Source: Sva-07 sp963715825
Lineage (GTDB): Bacteria; Actinomycetota; Acidimicrobiia; Acidimicrobiales; Ilumatobacteraceae
Direction of reading: 5' to 3'
Length of the DNA stretch: 64,000 bases
Assembly (NCBI GenBank): GCA_963715825.1
Contig: CAVQSI010000038.1
Coordinates: 1 to 64,000, forward strand
Both the position numbers and the translations under genes were made by a program. Shown piece after piece: positions 43,329 through 54,351 of the stretch; within the stretch, counting starts at the first letter, position 1; every line of letters begins with the position of its first letter. The notes beneath the pieces are model-generated. The model saw only the letters and a program-made list of their open reading frames with translations, made no database searches and was not told where the DNA came from.

Positions 43329-43781
43329 ATGGCAGACCGCAGTGGCGACGAAGCACCGGCCGACTCGGTCATCGAGCCGTCTGTGCCCACCGAGGAGTAT
43401 GGCGACTTTGCGTTGAAGCGGTTCCTGGGCATGGAACTGTCCGGTGATGAGCCCGGTGTCGGACTCGCCCATGTCGACGTGGGCGCGGACCATCTCAACC
43501 CCAACGGCGTCGTCCACGGCGCGGTGCTGTTTGCGCTCGTCGACACCGCGATGGGCAAAGCGACGATGAGCGCGCTCGAAGAACCGGGCCGGTACTGCGC
43601 CAGCATCGAGGTGTCGCTGCGGTTCATCCGTCCGGCCGTCGCCGGCCGACTCACCGCCACCGCCAACGTCGTCAAGCGGGGCCGCAGTGTCGTGCACCTC
43701 GACGGGCGCATCGTCGGCGACGACCAACGGCTGATCGCCACGGCAGCGGGCACCTTCGCGATCCTCGGCGGGCAGCCCTGA
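43329..43781 (+). CDS. PaaI-like hotdog-fold thioesterase
   Basis: 150 residues. Hotdog core with HLNPNGVVHGAVLFALVDTA, the PaaI signature (Asn/Asp and Gly-Val-Val-His-Gly), and ASIEVSLRFIRPAVAGRLTA. It probably hydrolyses acyl- or aryl-CoA thioesters. The 296 bases between tRNA-Lys and this gene show no other feature. Ends 17 bases before the convergent dehydrogenase. Confidence 0.85.
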   Translation: MADRSGDEAPADSVIEPSVPTEEYGDFALKRFLGMELSGDEPGVGLAHVDVGADHLNPNGVVHGAVLFALVDTAMGKATMSALEEPGRYCASIEVSLRFIRPAVAGRLTATANVVKRGRSVVHLDGRIVGDDQRLIATAAGTFAILGGQP

Positions 43782-43797
43782 CCGGGCTGCCAAGGCG

Positions 43798-46263
43798 TCA
43801 CATGTGGACTCGCTCGTTCTTCGGGTCGTACATCGATCGGATCGACGCTCGGGCGGGGAACCGTTCGCCGGCGACGACGATCTCGAAGCTGCCGTCGCGA
43901 ACGAGGTCGGCGGTCACACCGTCGGCGTGCTCGACGTAGCCGAACCCCATCGCCCCGCCGAGCGTGTGCCCGTAGGCGCCTGAGCGGACGTAGCCGACGG
44001 GGCGGCCTTCGAGCAGGATCGGCTCCTCGCCGTGGAGCAGCGGGTCGGGATCGGTGAGCAGGAACTGCACCAAGCGGCTCGTGTACGGCCGCTGCTCGTA
44101 CTGCGCAAGCAGCGCATCACGTCCGACGAAGCCCCTGCGCTTGTCGAAGTCGACGGCGAACTTGAGGCCCGCTTCGAGCGGCGAGTCGGAGTTCTCGATG
44201 TCGAGGCCGTAGTCGAGTCTGCCCGCCTCGGTACGGGTGCTCTCGAGCGTCGCCATCCCGGCGTGGGCAAGACCGTGGGCTGCGCCGACCTCGACGAGCC
44301 GGTCGTACACGCCGAGCGCGAACTCGGTCGGCACGAACAGCTCCCAGCCGAGTTCGCCGACGAAGCTCATGCGCACCGCCAGTGCCCTCGCGTGGTGGAG
44401 GTCGATGTCCTGCGCGGTCAGGTAGGGGAACGCGTCGTTCGACAGGTCGGCCGTCGTGAGCTCGGCCAGCAACGCCCGCGAGTTCGGCCCCTGCACGCTG
44501 AGCAGTGCCAAGCCGGACGTGACGTCGGTGACGTAGAGCCGGGCATCGGGCCCCACGCCGCGGCGGAGCATGGAGGCGACTCGGCGGTGGAACGCCTCGG
44601 CGGCGACCACCTGGAACCGGTCGTCGGCCAGCCGGGTGATCGTGACGTCGGCCATCACGCCACCGAGCTCGTTCATCCACTGGGTGTAGACGCAGCGGCC
44701 GACCGGCACGGCCACGTCATTGCCCGACAATCGATTGAGCACGGACTCGGCGTCGGGCCCTTGGACGAGGAACTTCGACATCGACGACATGTCGAAGAAC
44801 CCGACGGCCCCACGGACCGACCGGTGCTCGGCGGCATGGAACTCGAACCAGTCGGGGCGTCCGTAGGTGTAGCGGAACGCGATCTCGGCGTCGGGCGGCG
44901 CGAAGTACGCCGTGTTCTCCCAACCGGACGACTCGGCGAACCGGGCACCGGCTGCAGCGAGGCGATCGTGGAGCGGCGAACGACGGACATCACGCGCCGT
45001 CGTCGGCTGGGAGTGCGGCCACGATCCGGTGGAGTGGAGCCGTCCGAGCAACTCGACGCTGCGCTCGGTGAGGTAGGGCCGGCTGGTCTGCCAGCGCTGG
45101 AGGCGGGCGATGTCCACCCCGGTCACGTCGAGCGGGGGCGTTCCGTCGACGATCCAACTGGCCATGATCGACCCGGCGCCACCGCCGGTGAGGATGCCGA
45201 GCGAGTTGAACCCGGCCGCCACGAAGAACCCGTCGAGTTCGGGTGCCTCGCCCATCAGGAAGCCGTTGTCGGGCGTGAAGCTCTCCGGGCCCGTGAACAG
45301 TTTGCGGACACCGACGTCGGCGAGCCCCGGCAGGATCTCCATCGCGTACTCGAGGAATGGGGCGAGCCGATCCCAGTCCGACGGGATCTCACCGAAGCTG
45401 AAGTCGTCGGGGATCCGGTCGGTCGACCACGGCGCCGCGACCGGCTCGAACAGCCCGACCATCAGGCCGCCCGTCTCCTCGCGGTAGTAGGCGAACCGAT
45501 CGGGGTCCTCGAAGATCGGGAGGTCGGGCGAGACACCCTCGAACGGCTCGGTGATCAGGTAGGCGTGCTCGATCGCCTGCAGCGGCACCGACACGCCGGC
45601 CATCGCGCCGACCTGACGAGCCCACATCCCGGCGCAGTTGACGACGTACTCGGCCTCGATGCGCCCACCTGCCGTCTCGACGCCGACGACGCGCCCACCT
45701 CGCTGGGCAATCCCGGTGACCGGCGCACCCTGGATGATGCGCACGCCGCCCGCCCGTGCCCCAGCGGCCAGCGACATCGCCACGTTGTACGGGTCGGCGC
45801 GCCCTTCGCTCGCAGTGAAGAACCCGCCGAGGACATCGGTGGGGTCGACGTGCGGCCAGAGATCGGCGACCTCGCGAGCCGAGACCTCCTCGCGATCGAT
45901 ACCCATCAGCCGCAGGAAGTCCGCTTCGCGTCGGAGCTTGTGCAACCGTTCGGTGTTCGACGCCGTCTGCAGGTAGCCGACGGGACGGAAGCCGGTCGAG
46001 AGACCCGTCTCGTCCTCGAGCACGCGGTACAGGTCGGTCGAGTACTTGGTCATCCATGCCAGCGTCTCGGTCGTCATGCCTCCGGACACGACCAGCCCGG
46101 CCGCGTGCCAGGTCGTGCCCGAGGTGAGCTGGTCGCGCTCGAGCAGCACGACGTCGGTCCAGCCGAGCTTGGTCAGGTGGTAGGCGACGCTCGTGCCGAT
46201 CACCCCACCGCCGATGATCACGACTCGTGCTCGGTCGGGAGGGGCGTCGGCGGTCAGCGTCAT
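43798..46263 (-). CDS. Dimethylglycine/sarcosine dehydrogenase-like: FAD-dependent oxidoreductase plus GcvT domain
   Basis: About 821 residues from ATG 46263. The DAO half has the FAD dinucleotide motif VVIIGGGVIGTSVAYHLTKL, GTTWHAAGLVVSGGMT (covalent-flavin region with His) and FNSLGILTGGGAGSIMASWI. The second half is an aminomethyltransferase fold: WFEFHAAEHRSVRGAVGFFD, VYTQWMNELGGVMADVTITR and GLAHAGMATLESTRTEAGRL. Oxidative demethylation of dimethylglycine or sarcosine with transfer of the C1 unit to tetrahydrofolate is inferred. Its ATG shares CATG with an ATG on the other strand. Confidence 0.87.
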   Translation of the reverse strand: MTLTADAPPDRARVVIIGGGVIGTSVAYHLTKLGWTDVVLLERDQLTSGTTWHAAGLVVSGGMTTETLAWMTKYSTDLYRVLEDETGLSTGFRPVGYLQTASNTERLHKLRREADFLRLMGIDREEVSAREVADLWPHVDPTDVLGGFFTASEGRADPYNVAMSLAAGARAGGVRIIQGAPVTGIAQRGGRVVGVETAGGRIEAEYVVNCAGMWARQVGAMAGVSVPLQAIEHAYLITEPFEGVSPDLPIFEDPDRFAYYREETGGLMVGLFEPVAAPWSTDRIPDDFSFGEIPSDWDRLAPFLEYAMEILPGLADVGVRKLFTGPESFTPDNGFLMGEAPELDGFFVAAGFNSLGILTGGGAGSIMASWIVDGTPPLDVTGVDIARLQRWQTSRPYLTERSVELLGRLHSTGSWPHSQPTTARDVRRSPLHDRLAAAGARFAESSGWENTAYFAPPDAEIAFRYTYGRPDWFEFHAAEHRSVRGAVGFFDMSSMSKFLVQGPDAESVLNRLSGNDVAVPVGRCVYTQWMNELGGVMADVTITRLADDRFQVVAAEAFHRRVASMLRRGVGPDARLYVTDVTSGLALLSVQGPNSRALLAELTTADLSNDAFPYLTAQDIDLHHARALAVRMSFVGELGWELFVPTEFALGVYDRLVEVGAAHGLAHAGMATLESTRTEAGRLDYGLDIENSDSPLEAGLKFAVDFDKRRGFVGRDALLAQYEQRPYTSRLVQFLLTDPDPLLHGEEPILLEGRPVGYVRSGAYGHTLGGAMGFGYVEHADGVTADLVRDGSFEIVVAGERFPARASIRSMYDPKNERVHM

Positions 46264-46752
46264 GGAGGCCATGTTCGCGCGCTGCGCCGACAAACGGGCC
46301 GGTCGATCGGCCGACTTCCTTCGCCTCGCGGTCGCTGCCGTTGTGCTGGTGGCGCTGCTGATCGTCGAGTGGCTGTTCGGCGACACGCTGGCGGCGTTTG
46401 CGTCCGATCTCCTCCGCGGGTTCGACGCCCTGCCCGACTGGTTGCTCACGACGATCGTCGTGGGCACCCGGGTCCTCACGGCGCGGCGATCGCTGCGGCG
46501 CTCGTGTCGTTGCTGTCGGGCGTGTTCGACGACGACCGCGGCGAGGTCGTGGCCGTTCCCGACACCGACCTCGGTGCACTCACCTCCGGATGGTTCCCGA
46601 GCGCCGTCGGCATCGGCGTGCTGGCTGCAGCGCTCACCGCGGGCGCGCCCTGGCTGAGCCGACAATGGAGGCGGGCCGGGTGGTTCGCCGGTGCCGTTGC
46701 GGTCGTGCTGACCGGCGCGCCGCCCCGGCGTCGACCTGCGTCGATCGCGTAG
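46262..46752 (+). pseudogene. N-terminal remnant of a multi-pass membrane protein (frameshifted)
   Basis: From ATG 46262, reads MEAMFARCADKRAGRSADFL then two hydrophobic helices around LAVAAVVLVALLIVEWLF and LPDWLLTTIVVGTRVL. Near 46478 the frame must shift by one base to continue AAIAAALVSLLSGVFDDD and a third helix region around SAVGIGVLAAALTAGAPWL to the stop at 46752. The entry resembles YbhN/MprF-like flippase N-termini of actinobacteria, but only about 160 residues remain, so the core of that family is missing. Probably a truncated relic or a divergent small membrane protein. Confidence 0.45.
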
Positions 46753-46762
46753 CCTTGCGGCG

Positions 46763-47170
46763 ATGGGACGCCACTACGCCGACGCCGAGCAACTCGAGTC
46801 CGTCTACAGCACGATGTTCGATGCCGTCGCCGCCGACGACGACGACTCGATGGACTCGCTGGTCGACGCACAGATGGTGATCAACTTCCGACTGCACGAC
46901 CCCGACGCCGACATCTGGGTCGACGGTCGCTCGCGGCCGGTCGCCACGACGTTCGAGCCGATCGAGGGCGTCGGGGCCACGCTCACGGCCACGTTGAGCG
47001 CCGACTCGATGCACGAACTGCTGCTCGGCACCCTGCCGCTCGGCAAGGCGATGCTGTTCCGCAAGCTGAAGGTGTCGGGTTCGAAATCGAAGGCGATGGG
47101 GCTCGAGCCGCTCCTGCACGCCTGCCAGGCGGTGTACCCCGACATCGCCGCCGACGCAGAACTCGACTGA
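46763..47170 (+). CDS. SCP2 sterol-binding-like protein
   Basis: 135 residues. Single alpha/beta SCP2-like domain with WVDGRSRPVATTFEPIEGVG, ATLTATLSADSMHELLLGTL and FRKLKVSGSKSKAMGLEPLL. Proposed to bind a lipid or acyl ligand. Starts 11 bases after the membrane-protein relic and precedes the Ddn-like gene. Confidence 0.75.
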   Translation: MGRHYADAEQLESVYSTMFDAVAADDDDSMDSLVDAQMVINFRLHDPDADIWVDGRSRPVATTFEPIEGVGATLTATLSADSMHELLLGTLPLGKAMLFRKLKVSGSKSKAMGLEPLLHACQAVYPDIAADAELD

Positions 47171-47197
47171 ACCCGTTGGGCCGACGAAGGAGAACTG

Positions 47198-47716
47198 ATG
47201 AGCGTGCTCGATGAGCTCGGCTACGTGCTGAAGCCGGCCAACGCCGCCCAACGGGTGACGCAACGGATTGCAGCGACCGGCCCGGGTGCGTGGGTGTGCC
47301 AGCGCACGCTGTACCCGTTCGACAAGGTGCTCTACAAGCGCACGGGCGGGCGGCGCACCGTCGCCAGTCTGATGGCGGGCCTGCCGGTGATCATGTTGAC
47401 CACCACCGGCGCGAAGAGCGGCGAGCCACGTTCGATGCCGCTGGTGGGGATCCCGATCGACGGCGACGTCGCGATCATCGGGTCGAACTACGGCCAGCAG
47501 CGCACCCCGGGCTGGGTCTACAACCTCCGCGCCGATCCTGCGGCGACCGTGGCGTACGGCGACCGGTCGGTCGAGGTCACGGCCAGAGTGGCGGGCGACG
47601 ACGAGGCCGACCGGGCCTTCGAGGTCGCCGCGACGTTCTACCCCGGCTACGGCAAGTACCGAGCTCGCGCGAGCCACCGAACGATCAGCGTCTTCATCCT
47701 CGAACAACCTGCGTGA
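47198..47716 (+). CDS. Nitroreductase-family deazaflavin (F420)-dependent protein, Ddn-like
   Basis: 172 residues. Strong GAAGGAG ribosome-binding site before ATG 47198. The split-barrel core has VIMLTTTGAKSGEPRSMPLV, VAIIGSNYGQQRTPGWVYNL and FYPGYGKYRARASHRTISVF, the conserved Ddn/DUF385 blocks that bind F420. Reduces quinones or nitro compounds in characterised relatives; substrate here unknown. Confidence 0.87.
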   Translation: MSVLDELGYVLKPANAAQRVTQRIAATGPGAWVCQRTLYPFDKVLYKRTGGRRTVASLMAGLPVIMLTTTGAKSGEPRSMPLVGIPIDGDVAIIGSNYGQQRTPGWVYNLRADPAATVAYGDRSVEVTARVAGDDEADRAFEVAATFYPGYGKYRARASHRTISVFILEQPA

Positions 47717-47787
47717 GCTCGCGCATCGGTGAGTTCTCGGAACGAACCGACTTGGTTCGTGATCCGAACTCACCCTAGGGTCGGGCC

Positions 47788-48257
47788 ATGGTCGATCCGG
47801 CGAGCGAAGCACCTGCGTGTTCGATCCAGCGCAGCCTCGACGTCCTCGGCGACCGCTGGACGATCCTCATCATGCGCGATGCGTTCCGCGGTATCCGCCG
47901 GTTCGACGATCTGCGGCGTGATCTGGGGATCGCCCGACCGGTGCTCGCCGAGCGGTTGAAGCGCCTCGTCGACGCCGGCGTGCTCGAACGGCGCCGCTAC
48001 TGCGAGCATCCCCCGCGCGACGAGTACCGCCTCACGCCGATGGGTGCGGCGCTGTCGCCCACGCTCGTGGCGCTGATGCGCTGGGGCGACGACTGGCTGT
48101 CCGACGACGGACCGCCGACGACCCTGATCCACGAGGCCTGCGGCGAACCGCTCGACCAGGCGTTCGTCTGCTGGCACTGCAACGAGACCTTCGGCAGCGG
48201 CGCCATCGCCAGCCGCCCCGGCCATGTCGGCCGGTCCACCACGACGCGAGGATCCGC

Positions 48258-48261
<4 letters not shown>
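47788..48261 (+). CDS. HxlR family transcriptional regulator
   Basis: 157 residues. Winged helix CSIQRSLDVLGDRWTILIMR, RGIRRFDDLRRDLGIARPVL, LAERLKRLVDAGVLERRRYC and YRLTPMGAALSPTLVALMRW are typical HxlR blocks. The C-terminus has CGEPLDQAFVCWHCNETFG with a CxxC-type pair that may bind a ligand or zinc. Its stop overlaps the fbiC start (ATGA), so it may autoregulate an F420-synthesis operon. Confidence 0.85.
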
Positions 48262-50630
<2,369 letters not shown>

Positions 50631-50634
50631 CGTC

Positions 50635-51120
50635 TCAGCCGATCGAGCCGATCACGGCGAGCGTTTCGAGCGCGGCCAGCGCGGCCTGGGCGCCCTTGTT
50701 GCCGTCGTCGTCACCGGAGCGCACGAGCGCCTGAGCCTCGTCGTCGACGGTGAGGATGCCGTTGGTGATCACGACGGACGAGTCGAGCGACAGGCGCATC
50801 AGGCCGGCAGCGCTCGCGTCGGACACCACCTCGAAGTGGTAGGTGTCGCCGCGCACCACCGCGCCGAGCGCAACGACGGCGTCGAAGCGGCCCGACGCGG
50901 CGACGGCCTGGGCCACCTGGGGGATCTCGAGGGCGCCGGGGACCCACCACGTGGTGATGGCATCGGCGGCAACGCCGTGGCCCGTCAGAGCGCGCCGTGC
51001 TCCCTGCTCGAGCTGCTCGACGATGCGGTCGTTGAACCGGCCGCACACGAGCGCCACCGATCGGCCGGTGCCGTCGATGGTCGGCGCCGAGGCGTCGGCG
51101 GCGCGCAGGTTGGTGCTCAC
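50635..51120 (-). CDS. ribH: 6,7-Dimethyl-8-ribityllumazine synthase
   Basis: 161 residues from GTG 51120, overlapping the ribBA stop (GTGA). ALVCGRFNDRIVEQLEQGAR, the ligand-binding VPGALEIPQVAQAV and GAVVRGDTYHFEVVSDASAA (with the catalytic His) are the lumazine synthase signature. Forms 6,7-dimethyl-8-ribityllumazine from the shared ribityl-uracil precursor and DHBP. Last gene of the rib operon. Confidence 0.95.
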   Translation of the reverse strand: MSTNLRAADASAPTIDGTGRSVALVCGRFNDRIVEQLEQGARRALTGHGVAADAITTWWVPGALEIPQVAQAVAASGRFDAVVALGAVVRGDTYHFEVVSDASAAGLMRLSLDSSVVITNGILTVDDEAQALVRSGDDDGNKGAQAALAALETLAVIGSIG

Positions 51121-52367
51121 GACGCCTCCCCCACCACGACGGCGCCGAGGTCGTCGGGCAGCAGGTGTCCCATCCGGTCGCGTTTCGTGCGGAGGTACTG
51201 CGCGGACTCTGGGTGGACCGGCAGGTGGAGCCCGACGCGTTCGGTGATCGTGAGCCCGAACCCTTCGAGGCCCCGATACTTGGCCGGATTGTTGGTGAGC
51301 AGCCGGAGCTTGCGCACCCCGAGGTCGGCGAGGATCTGCGCGCCGATGCCGTACTCGCGGGTGTCGACCGGCAGGCCGAGTTCGAGGTTGGCATCGACGG
51401 TGTCGAGCCCGGCGTCCTGCAGTTCGTAGGCGCGCAGCTTGTGGCTCAACCCGATGCCCCGACCCTCGTGACCGCGCAGGTACACGACCACGCCACGCCC
51501 GGCCTCTCCCACCAGGCGCATCGACTCGCGCAGCTGCGGACCGCAGTCGCACTTCTGGCTGCCGAACACGTCACCGGTCAGACATTCGCTGTGCACCCGC
51601 ACGAGCACGGGTTCGTCACCGGCCACGTCGCCGACGACGAACGCGAGGTGGGTCTCGCCGTCGAGCGCGCTCTCGTAGGAGTGGCAGCGGAACTCGCCCC
51701 ACTCGGTCGGCAGCCGGGCATCGGCGGTCTGGGCGACGAGCTTCTCGTGGCGATGCCGGTAACGAACGAGGTCGGCGATCGAGACGAAGACGAGTCCGTG
51801 CTCGTCGGCGAACTGGCGCAGATCGGCGCCGCGCGCCATGTCGCCGCCGTCGAGCACGAGCTCGCAGAGCACGCCGGCAGGGGCGCGGCCGGCGAGTCGA
51901 GCAAGATCGACCGCGGCTTCGGTGTGACCGACGCGCTTCAGCACGCCCCCGGGTCGGGCGCGCAGCGGGAAGATGTGGCCCGGCCGGTTGAACGAACGCT
52001 TCGCAACGCCGGCGTCGGCGAGCGCCCGCAGGGTCGCCGCCCGATCGGCAGCGGAGATGCCGGTCGTCGTGCCCTCGGCGAGGTCGACGGTGATGGTGAA
52101 CGCGGTGCCGTGCGACTCGGTGTTCTGGTTGGCCACGACCATCGGGGTCAGGTCGAGGTCGTCGCAGCGCTCGCCGGTCAGGCCGACACAGATCACGCCG
52201 GAGGTGTGCCGCACGAAGAACGCAATCGTCTCGGGCGTGGCGGCGTCGGCGGCCATGATCAGGTCGCCTTCGTTCTCGCGGTCCTCGTCGTCGGCGACGA
52301 CGACGATCTCGCCGCGGGCGATCGCTGCGATCGCGTCCTCGATCGGGTCGAACAACGTGGTGGTCAT
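51117..52367 (-). CDS. ribBA: Bifunctional 3,4-dihydroxy-2-butanone-4-phosphate synthase/GTP cyclohydrolase II
   Basis: 416 residues. The RibB half (about 1-200) has VVVADDEDRENEGDLIMAAD, GHIFPLRARPGGVLKRVGHT and AGVLCELVLDGGDMARGADL. The RibA half has the zinc cysteines in CLTGDVFGSQKCDCGPQLRE, the catalytic RGHEGRGIGLSHKLRAYELQ and REYGIGAQILADLGVRKLRL. Makes both entry substrates of riboflavin synthesis. ATG 52367 overlaps the ribE stop (ATGA). Confidence 0.95.
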   Translation of the reverse strand: MTTTLFDPIEDAIAAIARGEIVVVADDEDRENEGDLIMAADAATPETIAFFVRHTSGVICVGLTGERCDDLDLTPMVVANQNTESHGTAFTITVDLAEGTTTGISAADRAATLRALADAGVAKRSFNRPGHIFPLRARPGGVLKRVGHTEAAVDLARLAGRAPAGVLCELVLDGGDMARGADLRQFADEHGLVFVSIADLVRYRHRHEKLVAQTADARLPTEWGEFRCHSYESALDGETHLAFVVGDVAGDEPVLVRVHSECLTGDVFGSQKCDCGPQLRESMRLVGEAGRGVVVYLRGHEGRGIGLSHKLRAYELQDAGLDTVDANLELGLPVDTREYGIGAQILADLGVRKLRLLTNNPAKYRGLEGFGLTITERVGLHLPVHPESAQYLRTKRDRMGHLLPDDLGAVVVGEAS

Positions 52368-52954
52368 GCTGGTGCTCCGTCTGCTGGTGGGAGGTACGCC
52401 GTCACGAGTCGTTCGACGTACTTGGCCATCACGTCGACCTCGAGGTTGACGAGGTCGCCTGGGCGTTTGGCGCCGAGCGTGGTGACGTCGGCGGTGTGCG
52501 GGATGATGGCCACGGTGAAGCCGTCGTCGAGCGTGTGAACGATCGTGAGGCTCACCCCGTCGACGGTCACCGACCCCTTCTCGACCAGATAGCGCAGCAA
52601 GCCGCGGGGGACGCGCACTCGCAGGTCGGGGACCGGGGTGACGACCTCGCCGACGGCGTCGACGTGGCCCTGTACGACGTGGCCGCCGAGGCGGTCGGAC
52701 GCCCGCACGGCTCGTTCCAAGTTGACGCCGTCGCCGTCGCTGAGCCGTGCGAGGCTGGTACGCGAGATCGTCTCGTCGGAGACGTCCGCTTCCCACCACC
52801 CGTCGCCGTACTCGACAACGGTCAGACAGCAGCCATTCACGGCGATGGACTCACCGATCTCGACGCCGTCGATGACGCGTGTGGCGGCGATGCGCAGACG
52901 GCCGTCGCGCAGTGATTCCAGTCGGCCGAGTTCTTCGACGATTCCGGTGAACAT
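52364..52954 (-). CDS. ribE: Riboflavin synthase alpha chain
   Basis: 196 residues with the internal two-fold repeat: MFTGIVEELGRLESL at the start of the first barrel, with AVNGCCLTVVEYGDGWWEAD, and GHVVQGHVDAVGEVV at the start of the second, with EKGSVTVDGVSLTIVHTLDD. Dismutates two lumazines to riboflavin. Start overlaps the ribD stop (TGATG). Confidence 0.95.
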   Translation of the reverse strand: MFTGIVEELGRLESLRDGRLRIAATRVIDGVEIGESIAVNGCCLTVVEYGDGWWEADVSDETISRTSLARLSDGDGVNLERAVRASDRLGGHVVQGHVDAVGEVVTPVPDLRVRVPRGLLRYLVEKGSVTVDGVSLTIVHTLDDGFTVAIIPHTADVTTLGAKRPGDLVNLEVDVMAKYVERLVTAYLPPADGAPA

Positions 52955-53970
52955 CAGATTCCTTCGTGCACTGGTTGGTGGTGGGGTTCGGGCAGGGGAA
53001 TGATCTCGAGTCGCACGTCGTCACCGACGCGCTCGACGCGGTCGAAGCGACCTCGCCAGACGTCGTCGATCGTCGGTGCGGTGGCGCCGGCGATGGCGGG
53101 GGTGGCGTCGGTGCCGGCGAACAGCGCCGGCGCGACGTAGAGCACATAGCGGTCGACGAGACCGGCGGCGTGGAACGACCCGATCACCCGGGCACCACCC
53201 TCGACCATCAGCTGCACGATGCCGCGTCGGCCGAGTTCGTGGAGCAGGTCGTCGAGACCGCCGCTCCATTCGAGGCAGGGGTGCACCTTCGCGTCGGGCG
53301 GCGCCGAGCCGAGGACCACGCGCAGCGGGTCGTCGCCGGCCACGTGACGCACGGTGAGCGACGGGTCGTCGGCGCGGACCGTGCCCGCACCGACGAGGAT
53401 CGCGTCGCTCTCGGCGCGCAGTCGGTGGGCGTCGCGTCGGGCCGCCTCGCCGGTGATCCACTGCGAGGTCCCATCGGGCGCGGCCGTGCCGCCATCGGCG
53501 GTGGTGGCGAGCTTGCACAGCACGTACGGCCGACCGGTTCGGCGATGGTGCAGGTACGGGGCGAGTTGCGCTTCCACCTCGGCCCTCAACACGTCGACGT
53601 CCACGACGATCCCCGCACGGCGGAGGGCGTCGAGGCCGGTGCCGGCGACGCGTTCGTCGGGGTCGGTGATGCCCACCACCACCCGGGCGATGCCGGCCGC
53701 GATGATCGCCTCGGTGCACGGTGGCGTGCGCCCGTGATGCGAGCACGGCTCGAGCGTGCACACGAGCGTGGCGCCACGCGCGGCGCCACCGGCATGGTCG
53801 AGGGCGACGATCTCGGCGTGGCGTCCGCCGGGCGGCTCGGTGGCGCCCGTGGCGACGAGCGTCCCGTCGGGCGACAGCAGCGCAGCGCCCACCCACGGGT
53901 TCGGCGACGTGCGCGCACGGACCACGGCCGCCGCCGTGATCGCCGCGCTCATCGCTGTCGTGTCGTCCAT
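52954..53970 (-). CDS. ribD: Bifunctional diaminohydroxyphosphoribosylaminopyrimidine deaminase/5-amino-6-(5-phosphoribosylamino)uracil reductase
   Basis: 338 residues from ATG 53970 (ATG 53952 alternative). The deaminase zinc site is PPGGRHAEIVALDHAG and TLEPCSHHGRTPPCTEAIIA; the reductase half has YVLCKLATTADGGTAAPDGT, ITGEAARRDAHRLRAESDAI and QLMVEGGARVIGSFHAAGLV. First gene of the operon, 92 bases downstream of the FMN riboswitch. Confidence 0.94.
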   Translation of the reverse strand: MDDTTAMSAAITAAAVVRARTSPNPWVGAALLSPDGTLVATGATEPPGGRHAEIVALDHAGGAARGATLVCTLEPCSHHGRTPPCTEAIIAAGIARVVVGITDPDERVAGTGLDALRRAGIVVDVDVLRAEVEAQLAPYLHHRRTGRPYVLCKLATTADGGTAAPDGTSQWITGEAARRDAHRLRAESDAILVGAGTVRADDPSLTVRHVAGDDPLRVVLGSAPPDAKVHPCLEWSGGLDDLLHELGRRGIVQLMVEGGARVIGSFHAAGLVDRYVLYVAPALFAGTDATPAIAGATAPTIDDVWRGRFDRVERVGDDVRLEIIPLPEPHHQPVHEGI

Positions 53971-54062
53971 CTCCGTGCCGTTCCAGTCGAGCGGGAGGGC
54001 AACGGGAGCAGCACGACGATCACTCGCGCCCGCTGACGGACGCGAGTCGACGTCGACGCGCA

Positions 54063-54181
54063 CCTGCTCCCATCCGGACTGTGACCGTCGGCCCCGGAGT
54101 TCCACCGGATCGGCCCATCGCCGAAACGATGGGTTCGCGGGCTTTCACCGCCGGTCGGGACTTTCACCCAACCCCGCAGGT
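54063..54181 (-). promoter_or_regulatory. FMN riboswitch (RFN element)
   Basis: The minus strand reads CCTGCGGGGTTGGGTGAAA, GTCCCGACCGGCGGTGAAAG, a variable GC-rich hairpin, GATCCGGTGGAACTCCGG and ACAGTCCGGATGGGAGCAGG. These are the conserved RFN blocks in order, including GACCGGCGGT and GTCCGGATGG. It lies in the rib leader and is expected to repress ribDE-BA-H when FMN is high. Confidence 0.95.
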
Positions 54182-54351
54182 ATTCAGTTGTGTGCACGAC
54201 GCTAGCGGCGTGATCCGACGAGGCACTGATCGAGCCCGCCGCCGGTGGTGACCAGTCCGGTGTGTCAGCCGTCAACGGAGTGTTGCGTCCTGGTGCTTGC
54301 TCGACGCCACCGCGTGTGCCAGTGTCCGCCCGTGATCACAGGGGCACGGGC

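Noticed and set aside
44032..46478. Plus-strand open frame across the dimethylglycine dehydrogenase gene
   Set aside because: Antisense shadow of the dehydrogenase; only the last part after about 46478 carries plausible membrane-protein sequence.
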